64,000 nt of DNA from Sycon ciliatum (GCF_964019385.1 NC_088649.1:18692026-18756025), one strand, 5' to 3'. Counted from the stretch's first letter, positions 1 through 10,064 are shown. A program made the numbers and translations. Notes: generated from the sequence alone by a model not told the origin.

Positions 1-230
1 ACAAGATCGGAAATAGGGCCGTCGGACACGGTGCGGTCACTGCGGTATTGACCGTACCACTAAGTCTTATTGTCTCAGGCACCCATGACTCATTAAAAAT
101 ACACTGATCTTGGCTCTACATTTCCAAAGTTTTCGCCTCAGCAACCCTGCCCCTCCCCCCCCCCCCCAAAGAGTAAATTATACTTCAGATGGCTGACCAC
201 ACCACACTAAAATACCTTCTGATGCCCCCA
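1..230 (+). repeat. Dispersed repeat, copy 1
   Basis: This stretch is a diverged direct copy of 57455-57645. Both contain the phrases 'gacacggt.cggtcact.cgg', 'cactgat.t.ggctcta' and 'acttcagatggctgacc' in the same order. The copy here carries a C homopolymer (about 155-168) where the other copy has a short C tract. No coding potential is evident, and the element class is unknown. Confidence 0.7.
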
Positions 231-1278
231 GGAAATGAGATCTTTTTACATGAGCTTCAGGGCCAAAAGCCTGAAGGCACTATCGCCTGTGTAGTAGCGA
301 ACCACTTACAGCGAGTTCACGATCTGCACCGACGCTCTTTGCTGTCATGGTGAAAAGCCATCATCATTACGGAGAAGTAGCAAGACGAAATTCGCGTTCG
401 CGAACATTTTTCGGTTCGCGAACTGGATTGCGAACTTTCGCATTTTTCGTCCGGAAAAGTAGTCGAAACGCAAATCGCGGATTCGTGTCAGGACAGTCAT
501 ACATTTACTACGCTGTACAGTCTGTGCACAATGTACGACGTGTGAACGTCATGCATGTGCTATTTCTGGTTGCTAATCCTTCTCATAACGCGAATTCCGT
601 CACTGAGTTCGACGTTCCTTGGAGTGCGTACACGAACGCGAATTTCGTCTTGGTAATCCTCCGTACCAAAAATCGGCAGACTTTTCGGCCAAATACAAGA
701 AAATCGCTGAAGATTTGCCGGAACCTTGTACGACAACTCCGCTCGCACCCGGCAGTTTATGCGCCGATCTTGACGATTCTCGTACGATACCATGATGTCG
801 GCCGAAAAATGGGCCAAGTGGGAACCCGGCATAGCGAACAGCAAAGAACACCAAACATCTCAGTCTCCGAATGGATGACTGTTTCCACCTTCTCCGGCCG
901 TATGAGCAGAGCGGAGGTTGACTGGAACATTCCAGCGAGTCTCCGCACACTGATACAATAGTAACATGACATCTAACTGTTCCCGACGGTTATCTTCGGT
1001 CTTATCACGGAGCTGAAACTGGACGGTCGAACTGATCCTAGGGAAGCCTAACCTAACGAACAACAAAGAACATCTCAGTCTCTAACCTAATGAACAACAA
1101 CGAACATCTCATGAGCTCAGTCTCTGAACAGAAAATAATGATAACTGCTTCAACCGGCAACCCTCTCCGGTCCTGTCAGCCGAGCTGAGAAGTCTAAGCT
1201 AACAAACGACAAAACTCAGAACAAAGGGTGCAAGAACATAATTTTTTTGTACACGGCCGCAGGGCGCGCCGCTCCTAC
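231..1278. other. No supported gene
   Basis: A 204-codon open frame at 347-961 has no recognisable domain and overlaps open frames on the other strand. Its composition reflects many TTCGCGAA-like inverted words at 388-440. I treat it as non-coding. A short duplicated phrase, 'cctaa.gaacaacaa.gaac', occurs at about 1049-1105. Confidence 0.5.
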
Positions 1279-1430
1279 CTGGGATGAGCGATGGATCGCT
1301 GTCTTCCGCTGCCGCTGCTGCATGTGCAGATCGGTCATCCTGTGACTGTTCATGCTGTCGCCTGTCCTGCTCTTGGTTCACTTCCACTGCAACAGGCTCA
1401 GGCTGAGGACGTCGACAAACTCGGAAGAAG
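1279..1430 (-). CDS. Candidate internal exon of an unidentified host gene
   Basis: On the minus strand a polypyrimidine tract ending in TTTTTTCAG (acceptor, 1431-1439) precedes a 152-nt stretch. That stretch ends at CCCAG followed by GTAGGAG (donor, about 1274-1279), a near-consensus 5' splice site. One frame is open throughout and encodes about 50 residues, starting FRVCRRPQPEPVAVEV, then glutamine/aspartate-rich, then a run of alanines. No domain is recognised and no partner exon was found in the window. The splice signals are seen directly; that the exon is used is inference. Chance occurrence in a region this long is quite possible. Confidence 0.3.
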
Positions 1431-2882
1431 CTGAAAAAACTGATAGCAGCATCTAATATCACCCGGAGTACTCGCACCATGATCAAAGCTAAGCGTGTTT
1501 ACTTTGCCAGTTGAAAGAAAAAATAATTCTTCTTGCCCACAGTCAAATAATTCACAGAAAGTAGTTGTTATGCAGGAGCGCACGGAATACCCGTAACCTT
1601 CGGAGAGGAATCCAAGCGGGTCAAATCACTTCGAGAAAAAGGCCCACGGCGGAGAACAGGTATTGCTGAGACAAAACAAATCTGATGGCGTGCGACTCTA
1701 GCGGAGGAAATACAAGCTCACGCAACTCGCCATGGACACGCACAAGGAGAAAGAACAGATTTAGCTGGCAGCCGCTCGCCTGCGTGACCCTACAATTATT
1801 GCAAAAGCTGTGAAGTGACGGATGGCATCACCAAGATCACACTCATCAGCTCGAATAGATGAATTCAGCTCCGCGTCGACGTGTTAGATTGATTTACGGC
1901 GACGATTTCGCTATGCGCTAGCCTCGATTTCAACCGGTAACGCGGTGGCGGGTGCGTGCGTACCTTCAGAGACCGCATGCGCAGTCTACAAGGCCCGTAG
2001 TACAGTGGTACTAGTACTACTACTAGTACTTAGTAGTACTAGTAGTAGATCTACGTCACGTCGCCACGTCGCCACATACTCCCGATCCCAGCAAAGGACT
2101 GTGAAAGAGCAGCAGCTAGCCAAGATCGTAGTATTTCAGCGCCGTCGTGCTGCGATTCCCCTGGACCAAGCAACGGGAGGCGGCTGACTGCCACGCATAG
2201 GTCTACGGTCTCCAGCCTTCCAGGCGAGTAGTGTCCTCTACATTTGCTGCGAGTCCCCTTGACTTAGCGAGGACAGAGCAGACTGCCACACTCTCCAGGC
2301 GAGTTGCTACGTGGTGATCTACACTTCCACTAAACACTACTTGCCTGTGACAGTGGGAGTCGTGATAACCCACGAGTCCCAGCTTCAAGACAAGTAATTA
2401 TTAGTTCTGCAGACATACACCACAAAATTATTTGTACTATCCTTCAGTCTCAATGCTCTAGACTCTAGTGCAGTGGTCGACCTCCCACGTGCGCTCTGTG
2501 CCAGTGTATCTGCCACGAGGCCCAAAACAGAGGGCGGTGGCGCCTACTAGCCGCTAATGGGCTACACAAGCCAGGCTCAAGTACTGAGTAGGAGGTCATC
2601 TGCAGTTATGTAACAATAATAAAAGTTACATGCTTGTAAATTCTCGATTTTTCTCTACTTTCTGGGACCATAATGTGCCAACTGTTGCTATGAAGTAACG
2701 TTAGTTGAAGGTTGGTCTTCAGGTACATGTACGTGTGCCCTGGCCCTCACAAAAAAATCTGACCTGAGCGGCGGTCTCTAAGTAAAGGTTCAAAATTCCC
2801 CTTAGCGATCAACTCTTGAACTATCAGTATCAACATATTTTAATCTGGTGTTACCTCATAGCCTCATGTAATCACCATTATC
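1431..2882. other. Intergenic, no supported gene
   Basis: Only short overlapping open frames without domains are seen. A low-complexity ACTAGT-rich patch lies at 2007-2050. Confidence 0.5.
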
Positions 2883-3181
2883 AAGAGTACATAACCAAGA
2901 GTACATAACCAGAGAGAGTACATAACCAAGAGTGTGCAACTGCCTGCACAACCTCTATGCTGTGCTGCGACGGCAGAACTTCACATCACGTGACATGGTT
3001 CAAAAGGTTATGCTGGCAAACAGTGCAAAGTGACCACAAGAGAGTTGTACCCAAAGCTGGGATGCGTACAACTCAGTATCTATCATGCACTAGAGTGCAC
3101 GGGTTCATCACGTGATGTGAAGTTCTGCCGTCGCAGACCCCATAGCTGGAGTTGCACACTCTTGGGTTGTGTACTCTTGCC
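2883..3181. repeat. Inverted-repeat element (MITE-like)
   Basis: The left arm reads CAAGAGTACATAACC, then AGAGTGTGCAACT, then CGACGGCAGAACTTCACATC. The right arm gives the reverse complement of the same blocks (3105-3181, ending GTGTACTCTTG). The arms are imperfect and flank about 100 bp of unique core. The left outer part has expanded into a threefold 'gtacataacca' repeat. No protein is encoded. Confidence 0.6.
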
Positions 3182-3695
3182 ATTATTAATTACATCTCTC
3201 TTATTGGCCAACGGCCACGGTGAGAAATAATAATAAGAATAATTAAAATAATTAATATGTCATCCTGCAACAAGTGTTTTTTTAGGCCATGGACTTAGTT
3301 CTTTACTATGATGTAACCATGGCAATATTGATTGAAGTAACGGTCGCTACACGACACCCGGGACGTACCCGGGATCGGAATGTCACTACCAGCCGTGACA
3401 AAACGCATTGGCAAGGAGGTAGATCTACAGTACAGACACCCGTTCTCCGAGTCACTGCAAGCGTCAAACGGCATTTGAATCGACCACATCTCGGCTTCCT
3501 GAGCTGGTTCTGTTTCTCAACGCAACTGTGCTCATAGTCATAACGAGTTGCAACGCGGACGTACAAACTTTACTCTCCTTTTTCACATCATCATCTTGCA
3601 AAATGAACCCTGTAAGAAGACCGTAGGGTCTGTTGGGAATGCCCAAGTAAAAATATTAATAAAATACACGAAGCACAGAAGCCTTATAATTTCGA

Positions 3696-4378
3696 CTAGG
3701 CCTTTCGTACCATTACTCTTCAAGTCGGATACAATGGTGATTAAGTTAATTAACAAGGTAGCAAGCAAGTCCTTATAACCGGCACTTTGGCGGGCAGAGC
3801 GTTAACAAAAATAGCACTTGAAAAATAGCGCTAGTACTAGTAGTAGCGCCAACAACATATTTGGCGGTCAGAGCAGAGACCAAATAGCACTTTAAAAGAT
3901 AGCACTAGTGGCGCCAACTGCACAGTGACTCAGTGAGACAATGAACATTACCAGTATCAGACAACAGTGGGGACCACGGTAGTACAATGTCAAAACAGTG
4001 ACAACTACAGTAATTATTACTTTCGCACATACTTCTTTTGCACGCACAGTTCAGGCTTCAGCTTACACTGCCTCCACTGCTCCAGTCGAGCACAGCAAGG
4101 TGAGATTTGTTACGCGCACGCGCTTGAATCTTGGAGTGAGAGTGGGTGCCATGTTTGCAGACTGCACTTAGGCAGGCTGGTGACGATGTCAGGTGACGGA
4201 GTATCGCCGAGTCCTTCTCACTATCGAGTATCGTCATCGCCACTAGCGCTATTTTTCAAGTGCTATTTTTGCCAATGCTTTGACCGCCAACGTGCCGGTT
4301 ATAAGGACTTGCTTGCTACCTTGTAAGTAGTTGTATTCGACTTGAAGAGTAATAATACCAATGGCACGAAAGGCCTAG
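3696..4378. repeat. Inverted-repeat MITE, about 680 bp
   Basis: The arms of about 140 bp begin CTAGGCCTTTCGT at 3696 and end ACGAAAGGCCTAG at 4378. Inner blocks match in inverted order, including GCAAGTCCTTATAACCGG and ATAGCACTTGAAAAATAGCG. Open frames inside are too short and lack domains, so this is non-autonomous. The superfamily is not determined. The hAT MITE at 4382 abuts its right edge. Confidence 0.7.
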
Positions 4379-4867
4379 CCGTAGGCTTTGACGGATTATG
4401 CTAGCATAATTTTTCGCATAATTCCTACCAAAATCGAATAATGGCATAATTCGAGGCAAATTGCATACGAATCGCATAAATTGGAATAATCCGCCTGTTC
4501 GCATCAAATTCCATACAGCTGTACAGTGTTCTACAAGTACACGTACAAGTAGATGCACTAGGAAGTCGTAGGTGTACGACTACCTTGATAACATATCCAG
4601 TCCACTACAATCAGTGACGGTCGTAGCTAGGTCACACGGTGCGTTGACCCCGTTGAACTTTTGCTACAACAGTACAGCGCCCTCTACAAAAAATTCCCCT
4701 GTTATTTTGCACAGAACCATCATACATAAGCAGCATATGTGAGCATAATGCGGCATAATATGATAACTTTTAGCATAAAAATAGCATAATTTTGCAATTT
4801 TTTCAGCAATGCGAAAAGCATAATTGAACGAAAATACTAGCATAATCCGTCAAGGCCTACCTAGCCG
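4374..4867. mobile_element. hAT-type MITE with 8-bp target duplication
   Basis: The element proper is 4382-4859 (478 bp). It starts TAGGCTTTGACGGATTATGC and ends with the inverted form ATAATCCGTCAAGGCCTA. It is flanked by CCTAGCCG at 4374-4381 and again at 4860-4867. An 8-bp duplication with TAGG-type ends is characteristic of hAT transposons. There is no transposase inside. A second complete copy lies at 5041-5970 and a truncated one at 19556. Confidence 0.85.
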
Positions 4868-6043
4868 AAATGATGGCTTCTGTGCCTCGTGTGCTGATTT
4901 GCTTTCCTCCAACCAAAAATCTATTCTATGTACTATTACAATAGTATTCCTTTCTTCCTATAAACACTGCAAAAAACAGTTAAGGTATGCTATGTCGTGA
5001 TAAATCTATTATTGCCCTCATAATCGGTCAATATATGAAATAGGCCTTGACGGATTATGCTAATATTTTCGTGAAATTATGCTTTTCGCATTGCTGAAAA
5101 AATTGCAGAATTATGCTATTTTTATGCTAAAAGTTATCATAATTATGCCGCATTATGCTCACATATGCTGGTAATGTACAGTTGTGGCAAGTGAAATCCG
5201 ACACTTGGCATAAGGGACTGCACCGTGCATCCTGCAGCCTCTGCAGCCCTGCATACGTACAGTACATGTGCTGCATACAACTTTATCTGTCTGATGACAG
5301 AATTCGTACTTATCACAGTCAAGGTTCAAAAGGTGCTGGCAAAAATGAATGGGAATTGGATACCAATACTCCTTATGTGTACCATGTTTGTGAACTGTGT
5401 GACCTTTCGATCTGTTTGGGATGCATACGGCTCTATACTATAGTACAAATTAGGTGCAGTGCATTACATCATTGATGTCCATTTGAGGCGCTGTCCCCTA
5501 TGGCAAGTGTCGGATTTCACTTGCCACAACTGTACATGTACATGTACATGTATATGATGGTTCTGTGCAAAACAACAGGGGAATTCGTCACAGTGGGCCT
5601 CCCCCCCACCCCACCCCCCCCCCCCCCTACCTACATGCATGACGACTAGCGCAAGAGCTTTTTTGTAGAGGGCGTTGTACTGTAGTAGCAAAAGTTCAAC
5701 GGGGTCAACGCACCGTCCGACCTAGCTACGACCGTCACTGATTGTAGTGGACTGGACATGTTATCAAGGGAGTCGTAAACCTACGACTTCCTGGTGCATC
5801 TACTTGTACTTGTACTTGTAGAACATTGTACAACTGTATGGAATTTGATGCGAACAAGCGGATTATTCCAATTCATGTGATTCGTATGCAATTTGCCTCG
5901 AATTATGCGATTATTCGATTTTGGTAGGAATTATGCGAAAAATTATGCTAGCATAATCCGTCAAGGCCTAATATGAAATATAGACCTCGTAAAAGACCTC
6001 GGGGGACCTCGGTCTTTTACTCGTTCTATATTTCATATTTCAT
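4868..6043. repeat. Dispersed repeat split by a hAT MITE
   Basis: The flanks 4915-5040 and 5979-6043 together match 55450-55625, for example 'actattacaatagtattcc' and 'attgccctcataatcgg', followed by the palindrome 'gacctcgggggacctc'. The uninterrupted copy at 55.5 kb gives the empty site for the MITE at 5041-5970. Confidence 0.75.
5033..5978. mobile_element. hAT-type MITE, longer copy, with empty-site proof
   Basis: The element 5041-5970 (930 bp) begins TAGGCCTTGACGGATTATGC and ends with its inverse. It is flanked by ATATGAAA at 5033-5040 and 5971-5978. Removing the element and one duplication restores the sequence seen intact near 55561-55572. The interior differs from the 478-bp copy and includes a C/CA-rich tract (5601-5626). 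Terminal arms are about 120 bp. No transposase is encoded. Confidence 0.88.
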
Positions 6044-6113
6044 GAGGCAGCTCGCCCAGGATCGTCGAAAGTGGAAGGAACTAATGTGTGCTGTGTGTAA
6101 TGGCTGAAGTTAT

Positions 6114-6204
6114 ACAATTACACTAGATACCCTTAACAATAATAACGGATACAATTACACTAGATACCCTTAACAATAATAACGGATACAATTACACTAG
6201 ATAC
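6114..6204. repeat. 37-bp tandem repeat, 2.5 copies
   Basis: The unit begins ACAATTACACTAGATACCC at 6114 and recurs at 6151 and, partially, at 6188. It is followed by a degenerate 'actagatactc' run to 6250. Confidence 0.9.
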
Positions 6205-6554
6205 TCTAGATACTAGATACTCGGTACTCTAGATACTAGATACTCTAACAATTTTGTCGAACATTATGATAATTACCACATCAAATGCTGCGGAGACCTA
6301 TCCAGAATCGGCAATATGCTGGCCCTGGCCTGGAGATCTGCAACTATAATCAGCTTCTACTTTGCAACACTAACGGATTAGTCCCCTTTGTCGATTGATG
6401 GATCAATCGGTAGATTCGGCTCTGTTTTTCTTTCCTTTCTTTCTTGTTTTGAATTGTACGTTGAACTCATTGGATTTCTTTGTATTCTGTATCTCGTTAT
6501 CGTTATATTTCCCTCTAGCCCTCTCGCTTAGGATGAGCTTTCTTTTTTATGGCA

Positions 6555-6605
6555 GCTTAAGCGAAGGCTATATACCTGCTTTATGCAGGTTGATGCCAAC
6601 GCGAA
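6555..6605 (+). promoter_or_regulatory. Structured LINE 3' tail
   Basis: The order is GCTTAAGCGAAGGCTATAT, then the hairpin ACCTGC-TTTAT-GCAGGT (6574-6590), then TGATGCCAACGCGAA, then (AAT)n. The same order with different hairpin sequences occurs at 41077-41130 and, more diverged, at 34881-34935. It is probably the RNA feature recognised by the LINE reverse transcriptase; that role is inference. Confidence 0.7.
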
Positions 6606-6611
6606 CAAGCA

Positions 6612-6612
6612 A

Positions 6613-6644
<32 letters not shown>
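6612..6644. repeat. (AAT)n microsatellite
   Basis: About eleven AAT units form the junction between the LINE tail and the following PLE copy. Confidence 0.95.
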
Positions 6645-6647
<3 letters not shown>

Positions 6648-6829
6648 GGCGTCGAGGCGACAATAGTTTTAGAATTGCGATCAACAGAACGAGCTGAACC
6701 GACATTTCACAAAGGCTTTTATTGTTTTCAAAAAAACGAGTGGATACGAAGGCAGTGAAGAACGTGGAAGAAAGAAAAAATGTGATATGGAAAAAAAATA
6801 AACACACTCCTTTACACATTATCCCACGT

Positions 6830-7516
6830 AGCGCACAACTGGAGCGTCCCACGCGGGGAAGACCCCGTAAACAACCACTACCTCCGCCAACACAGGACCT
6901 AGCGTCCCACTCGGCAAGTCCACCATTGGCTCCCGTGGCCATGACCAAGTCACTCCCTCCACCAGCGGAGGTGGATGTGGCTTCGGCGACGCCACGTGTG
7001 TTGCATGCAGACACGTTTGCATCAGCATCGCTTGCTGCATCACCGGCAGAGACGACAAAAATACCTACCTCAATATCAACGAGACCCAGAAGAACAACTG
7101 CTAATTACACCATGACCTATTTCAGTACGGAAGTACCGAGCCAACGTAATACACAACAGGAACGTGAGACGAGGGATGGGAGGAGACGGGACCTGATTGC
7201 TCCGAGGCAGGACGTCGTTGAGGAGGATTCGGCCAGTGAGTCCAGTGATTCCGGTGAGTGTGAGAGCGAGAATGATTGTGTGAGTAAGAGTGGGTGCGAG
7301 CGTGTGTTTTCTAGTAGGAAGTCATCAGTGTATAAGCATCTTGCATCTCGTCCTGATTGTTGCAAGGTGTATTCTGATTCTTCTTTTTCTGTTTTGTGCC
7401 GTGCTCGTCATGGTTATAAGTTGCAGTTGAGTGTGTTAGAAGCTGTTTGTCAACGTATTCATAAGCCTGATCTGTGTGTCCAGAAGGACAGCATTATTCG
7501 TTTGAAATTGTTTTAG
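6830..7516 (+). pseudogene. Penelope-like element ORF, C-terminal fragment
   Basis: The open frame runs from 6722, but its first ~35 codons are terminal-repeat sequence. The element-derived part begins near an AT-hook-like RPTRGRPRKQP. It then has a linker with RPRRTTANYTMTYFST (also seen as RPRRSTANYSMNYYST in the copy at 24.5-25.2 kb), an acidic serine-rich stretch, and a C-terminal module of about 70 residues: KHLASRPDCCKVYSDSSFSV, LQLSVLEAVC, HKPDLCVQK and a final KLF. The same module ends the ORFs at 10214, 24160 and 24546. In PLEs it follows the GIY-YIG nuclease. Reverse transcriptase and nuclease are missing, so the copy cannot be autonomous. Confidence 0.75.
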
Positions 7517-7728
7517 GGGCAGCTTGTTCTGTCGGTTTGGCTCTGGTTGGCCATGGTGTCATATCTTGTGTCACAGTATACTAGTAGTCCTTACAAGTTC
7601 GTTAATTGCTTTCGCAGTTTTTCCTGTTATTACCTTAGTGCTAGGATTATCATTTTCATAGGTGTTGTTTCTTCTCACTCCATTTCTCTTTATTAGTATC
7701 TTTCTGGATTGTTTTTCATTAGTACAAC

Positions 7729-7771
7729 GTAGCTTCCTGAGGAGTGTTGTGCGAAAACTAGTTCGAAGTAC
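7729..7771 (+). ncRNA. Hammerhead ribozyme (family B)
   Basis: The fold is: stem I strand GTAGCTTC (7729-7736), core CTGAGGA (7737-7743), stem II GTG-TTG-TGC partly wobble paired (7744-7752), core GAA, stem III AAC-TA-GTT (7756-7763), cleavage-site C at 7764, and stem I strand GAAGTAC (7765-7771). Stem I forms seven pairs with one bulged G. Position 7 of the core is G, which the consensus CUGANGA allows. It lies 212 bp past the stop of the PLE fragment. The three-pair stem III is the short type known from PLE ribozymes. Confidence 0.75.
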
Positions 7772-7916
7772 AAATTTTTGTTCATCATTTTTTTCCATAT
7801 CACATTTTTTCTTTCTTCCACGTTCTTCACTGCCTTCGTATCCACTCGTTTTTTTGAAAACAATAAAAGCCTTTGTGAAATGTCGGTTCAGCTCGTTCTG
7901 TTGATCGCAATTCTAA

Positions 7917-9240
7917 AAATAATAATAATAATAATATTTCATGTATTGACCTCTTTAATCTTGCAATAATAGATACATACAAATCTCGGCTATATAGGTG
8001 ATACGGTACTAACATTGAAATTGTGCTAACCTGTTCAAAATTCGTGTCACCGCAGTCACCCTTCTAGGAAGCTCATCAGAATAACAATATCATCGCTAGA
8101 TTGGTTTATCTGACGCCTGCTTGAGTGGTGTGCCTTTCACCACCGACCAAGCCATGATTATGCACTGCCCAGTCCTGAAGTTATTGCTCAGTTTTTTTTT
8201 GTTTTGTTTTTTTTGTTTTGCATTTCCATGTCCATGCCATGTATTCAGAACACATGCTCAATTCATGTGCAAGGTTGATTGCTATCCCTTGCACGTATCA
8301 GGGCCTGTGCCCTTTCCTGTTTTATTTCATCTCATAATAGTACATAATAATATTGTTCTATCAAAAACAAAAACAAAATAATACACGATAATAATATCAT
8401 CAAAAAAGAGGACCAAACGTTTACACGTTATCCGTTTTGTCCAACACCAACGGTTATAAGCATGCAGAATACTGTTGAGTCAAAAATCCTCTTTTTTAAT
8501 TGTAATCCTTGGCTCTCCATCCGAGTTTAATATGATCATCGCGAGACGTTCTATCGAAACAAGAGTGGATTGGGCGAATGCCTGGGTGACCGAAAGCTAC
8601 GAAAAGAGAGAACAGTGGCAGTTATTGGCCATCCTTGCTCCTCGACTACAGTCGCTGTTGAGCAGTGCTCACTGCCGATACAGTAAACGTATGGAAAAAA
8701 TGAAGTGAAAAGAGCTTTCCAACCACGTACATGTACGTGTATCGGCACCATGAGTTAGTAACTTAGAGGCGTGCCACTTTGTAACATTGCTTTACCGATT
8801 TTAAGGGCAAACACATGATGACTAACCTGGGGGACATCAACATTGACATAATTTACTATTTGCAAGCAATTCTTACGAATTGGGCTAGCTTCAACAGGCC
8901 TCGCCGACCTTCCCTGACGCCAATATTTTGTCCGCTGAAGCCTAGGTAGGATACATGTAGCTCCAGATGGCCAAAAAAGAAACTTGAGGTGGGCCTCGAC
9001 ATACCCAAAGAATGCATAATTTACTCAATTTGTTACACACTGAAAACTGGTACATATTGTATTTTGTATATAACTGTTAGCAGATCACATCGTACGCTCT
9101 CTGGTTTTCATAGCCAACGTTAGTACACTGAGCGTCGTGAATAGCAGCAACTCACAACACTGTGCATGTTCAGACCCACACTTACCGGTACTGTACTATT
9201 ATTTTCAGAAATTTTAGATTTTTATTATTATTATTATTAT
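7917..9240. other. No intact gene; small remnants
   Basis: 7933-7975 resembles 55616-55660 (GACCTCTTTAATC.TGCAATAA), the end of an unclassified repeat. 8110-8170 can be read as GVPFTTDQAMIMHC, which resembles the zinc-knuckle region of restriction-endonuclease LINEs (GRPFTIDHAMIC in the element at 13-16 kb); this is weak. 8503-8530 shares a 'cttggctctccat' phrase with 53645-53665 and 63118-63132. Confidence 0.4.
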
Positions 9241-9244
9241 TATT
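9223..9244. repeat. (ATT)n microsatellite
   Basis: Seven ATT units directly precede the palindromic PLE terminal repeat. Confidence 0.95.
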
Positions 9245-9393
9245 TGTAAGAAAGGGTTTGCTCCCCACACCGGAGCTTGCGCTATTCCGCCGACTTTACT
9301 TGACACTTGACTGACTCACGACTGCCATCCAGAGCACACGAGAAGTCCATCGAACGTTCGACTCGGCAAGCCTGCAAGAAAGCACCACTCCCT

Positions 9394-9439
9394 GCTCAAT
9401 ACACAGTGTTTCGGGGAATTCACCCCTCATCAGTTGAGC
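9394..9439 (-). ncRNA. Hammerhead ribozyme (family A), left copy
   Basis: Read on the minus strand: stem I GCTCAA, core CTGATGA, stem II GGGG-TGAATT-CCCC, core GAA, stem III ACA-CTG-TGT, cleavage-site A, stem I TTGAGC. All six stem I pairs, four stem II pairs and three stem III pairs are Watson-Crick. Every conserved core base is present. This is a textbook PLE-type hammerhead with a minimal stem III. Confidence 0.93.
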
Positions 9440-9532
9440 TTGAGTAGGCTGAGGAAGATTGTGCCTGAAGAGCTACACTTATATAGTGCTCTCCAGGCAC
9501 AAAAACTGGTGATGTTTGTGCCTGGAGAGCAC

Positions 9533-9540
9533 TATATAAG
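9533..9540 (+). promoter_or_regulatory. TATA box of PLE terminal repeat
   Basis: TATATAAG lies 39 bp upstream of the ribozyme at 9579. Transcription starting ~30 bp downstream would put the ribozyme at the RNA 5' end. The same spacing is seen at 23604 (ribozyme at 23650). Comparable boxes occur at 12516, 18411 and 59894. Confidence 0.6.
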
Positions 9541-9578
9541 TGGTGCTCTTCAGGCACAATCTTCCTCAGCCTACTCAA

Positions 9579-9624
9579 GCTCAACTGATGAGGGGTGAAT
9601 TCCCCGAAACACTGTGTATTGAGC
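9579..9624 (+). ncRNA. Hammerhead ribozyme (family A), right copy
   Basis: This is the plus-strand mirror of the 9394 copy with an identical 46-nt fold: GCTCAA (9579-9584), CTGATGA (9585-9591), stem II GGGG/CCCC, GAA, stem III ACA/TGT, cleavage after A9618, TTGAGC (9619-9624). Confidence 0.93.
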
Positions 9625-9785
9625 AGGGAGTGGTGCTTTCTTGCAGGTTTGCCGAGTCAAAGGTTCGATGGACTTCTCGTGTGCTCTGGATGGCAGTCGT
9701 GAGTCAGTCAAGTGTCAAGTAAAGCCGGCGGAATCGCGCGAGCTCCAGTGTGGGGAGCAAACCCTTTCTTCTTCTTATTATTATA

Positions 9786-9895
9786 ATAGTATCTAGTTAC
9801 AGTGGTGGAGAGTTACTCTTAACTCGTTTCCATATGTCCTTTTCCTTTCTACTTTTATTATTGGCTCAATACCCGAGTTTCAAATTATTATTATT
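9786..9895 (+). repeat. Half copy of the 17.1-17.6 kb palindromic element
   Basis: GGTGGAGAGTTACTCTTAAC, TTTCCATATGTCCTTTTCC and TATTGGCTCAATACCCGAGT all match 17526-17602 in the same order and orientation. The copy ends in (ATT)n at 9885-9918. Confidence 0.8.
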
Positions 9896-10023
9896 ATTAT
9901 ATTATTATTATTATTATTTTTACAAGAAGTCGGAGGCGGATAATACTTTAATAACGAAGGTACGTGTTAGGTCGTAAGTATCCACGCAAACACACATCCA
10001 GTCAAAATAAGGCACTTGTCAAA

Positions 10024-10064
10024 GTATCCGAACGTTTTCGGTCCCTTCTCATCAAGGATTATAC
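10024..10064 (-). ncRNA. Decayed hammerhead-like motif (left arm)
   Basis: On the minus strand: AATCC, TTGATGA (first core base C changed to T), GAAGGGACC, GAA, stem III AACGTT, C, GGAT. Stem I keeps only four pairs (ATCC/GGAT) and stem II is poor. It occupies the place where related elements carry a good ribozyme. Probably inactive. Confidence 0.45.

Larger units (their letters stand above)
6044..6650 (+). pseudogene. 3' end of an endonuclease LINE, 5'-truncated
   Basis: The coding tail at about 6050-6103 reads QLAQDRRKWKELMCAVC and then a stop. It is homologous to the last residues of the LINE at 37.8-41.1 kb (QLAQDCRQWRELVKAVC, stop). The 3' UTR holds a 37-bp tandem repeat and ends in a structured tail (6555-6605) followed by (AAT)n, like that LINE. 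Everything upstream of the last ~20 codons is missing, as is typical of incomplete reverse transcription. Confidence 0.75.
6645..7916 (+). mobile_element. Penelope-like element remnant with inverted terminal arms
   Basis: The outer arms are inverted. The block at 6669-6803 (containing TGCGATCAACAGAACGAGC and GAGTGGATACGAAGGCAG) returns as its reverse complement at 7790-7915. Between them lie a PLE C-terminal coding region (to 7516) and a hammerhead ribozyme (7729-7771). The reverse transcriptase is gone. Inverted terminal repeats produced by partial copying are known for PLEs. (AAT)n tracts border both sides. Confidence 0.8.
9247..9770. mobile_element. Head-to-head pair of PLE terminal repeats (palindrome)
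   Basis: Two copies of a ~260-bp unit lie in opposite orientation around a centre near 9505. The outer ends read AAGAAAGGGTTTGCTCCCC and its inverse; each unit contains one hammerhead ribozyme. The right unit has a TATATAAG box at 9533-9540, 39 bp before its ribozyme. The same unit recurs at 23157-23848 and 26237-26738. No protein is encoded here. I assign it to PLE terminal repeats from the ribozyme, the promoter layout and the PLE C-terminus that follows the copy at 23.8 kb. Confidence 0.75.

Noticed and set aside
347..961. 204-codon open frame
   Set aside because: No domain, overlapped by equally long antisense frames, biased by TTCGCGAA words; probably chance.
8110..8200. Remnant of a restriction-endonuclease LINE
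   Set aside because: One short match (GVPFTTDQAMIM) without flanking support; too weak to annotate as a gene fragment.
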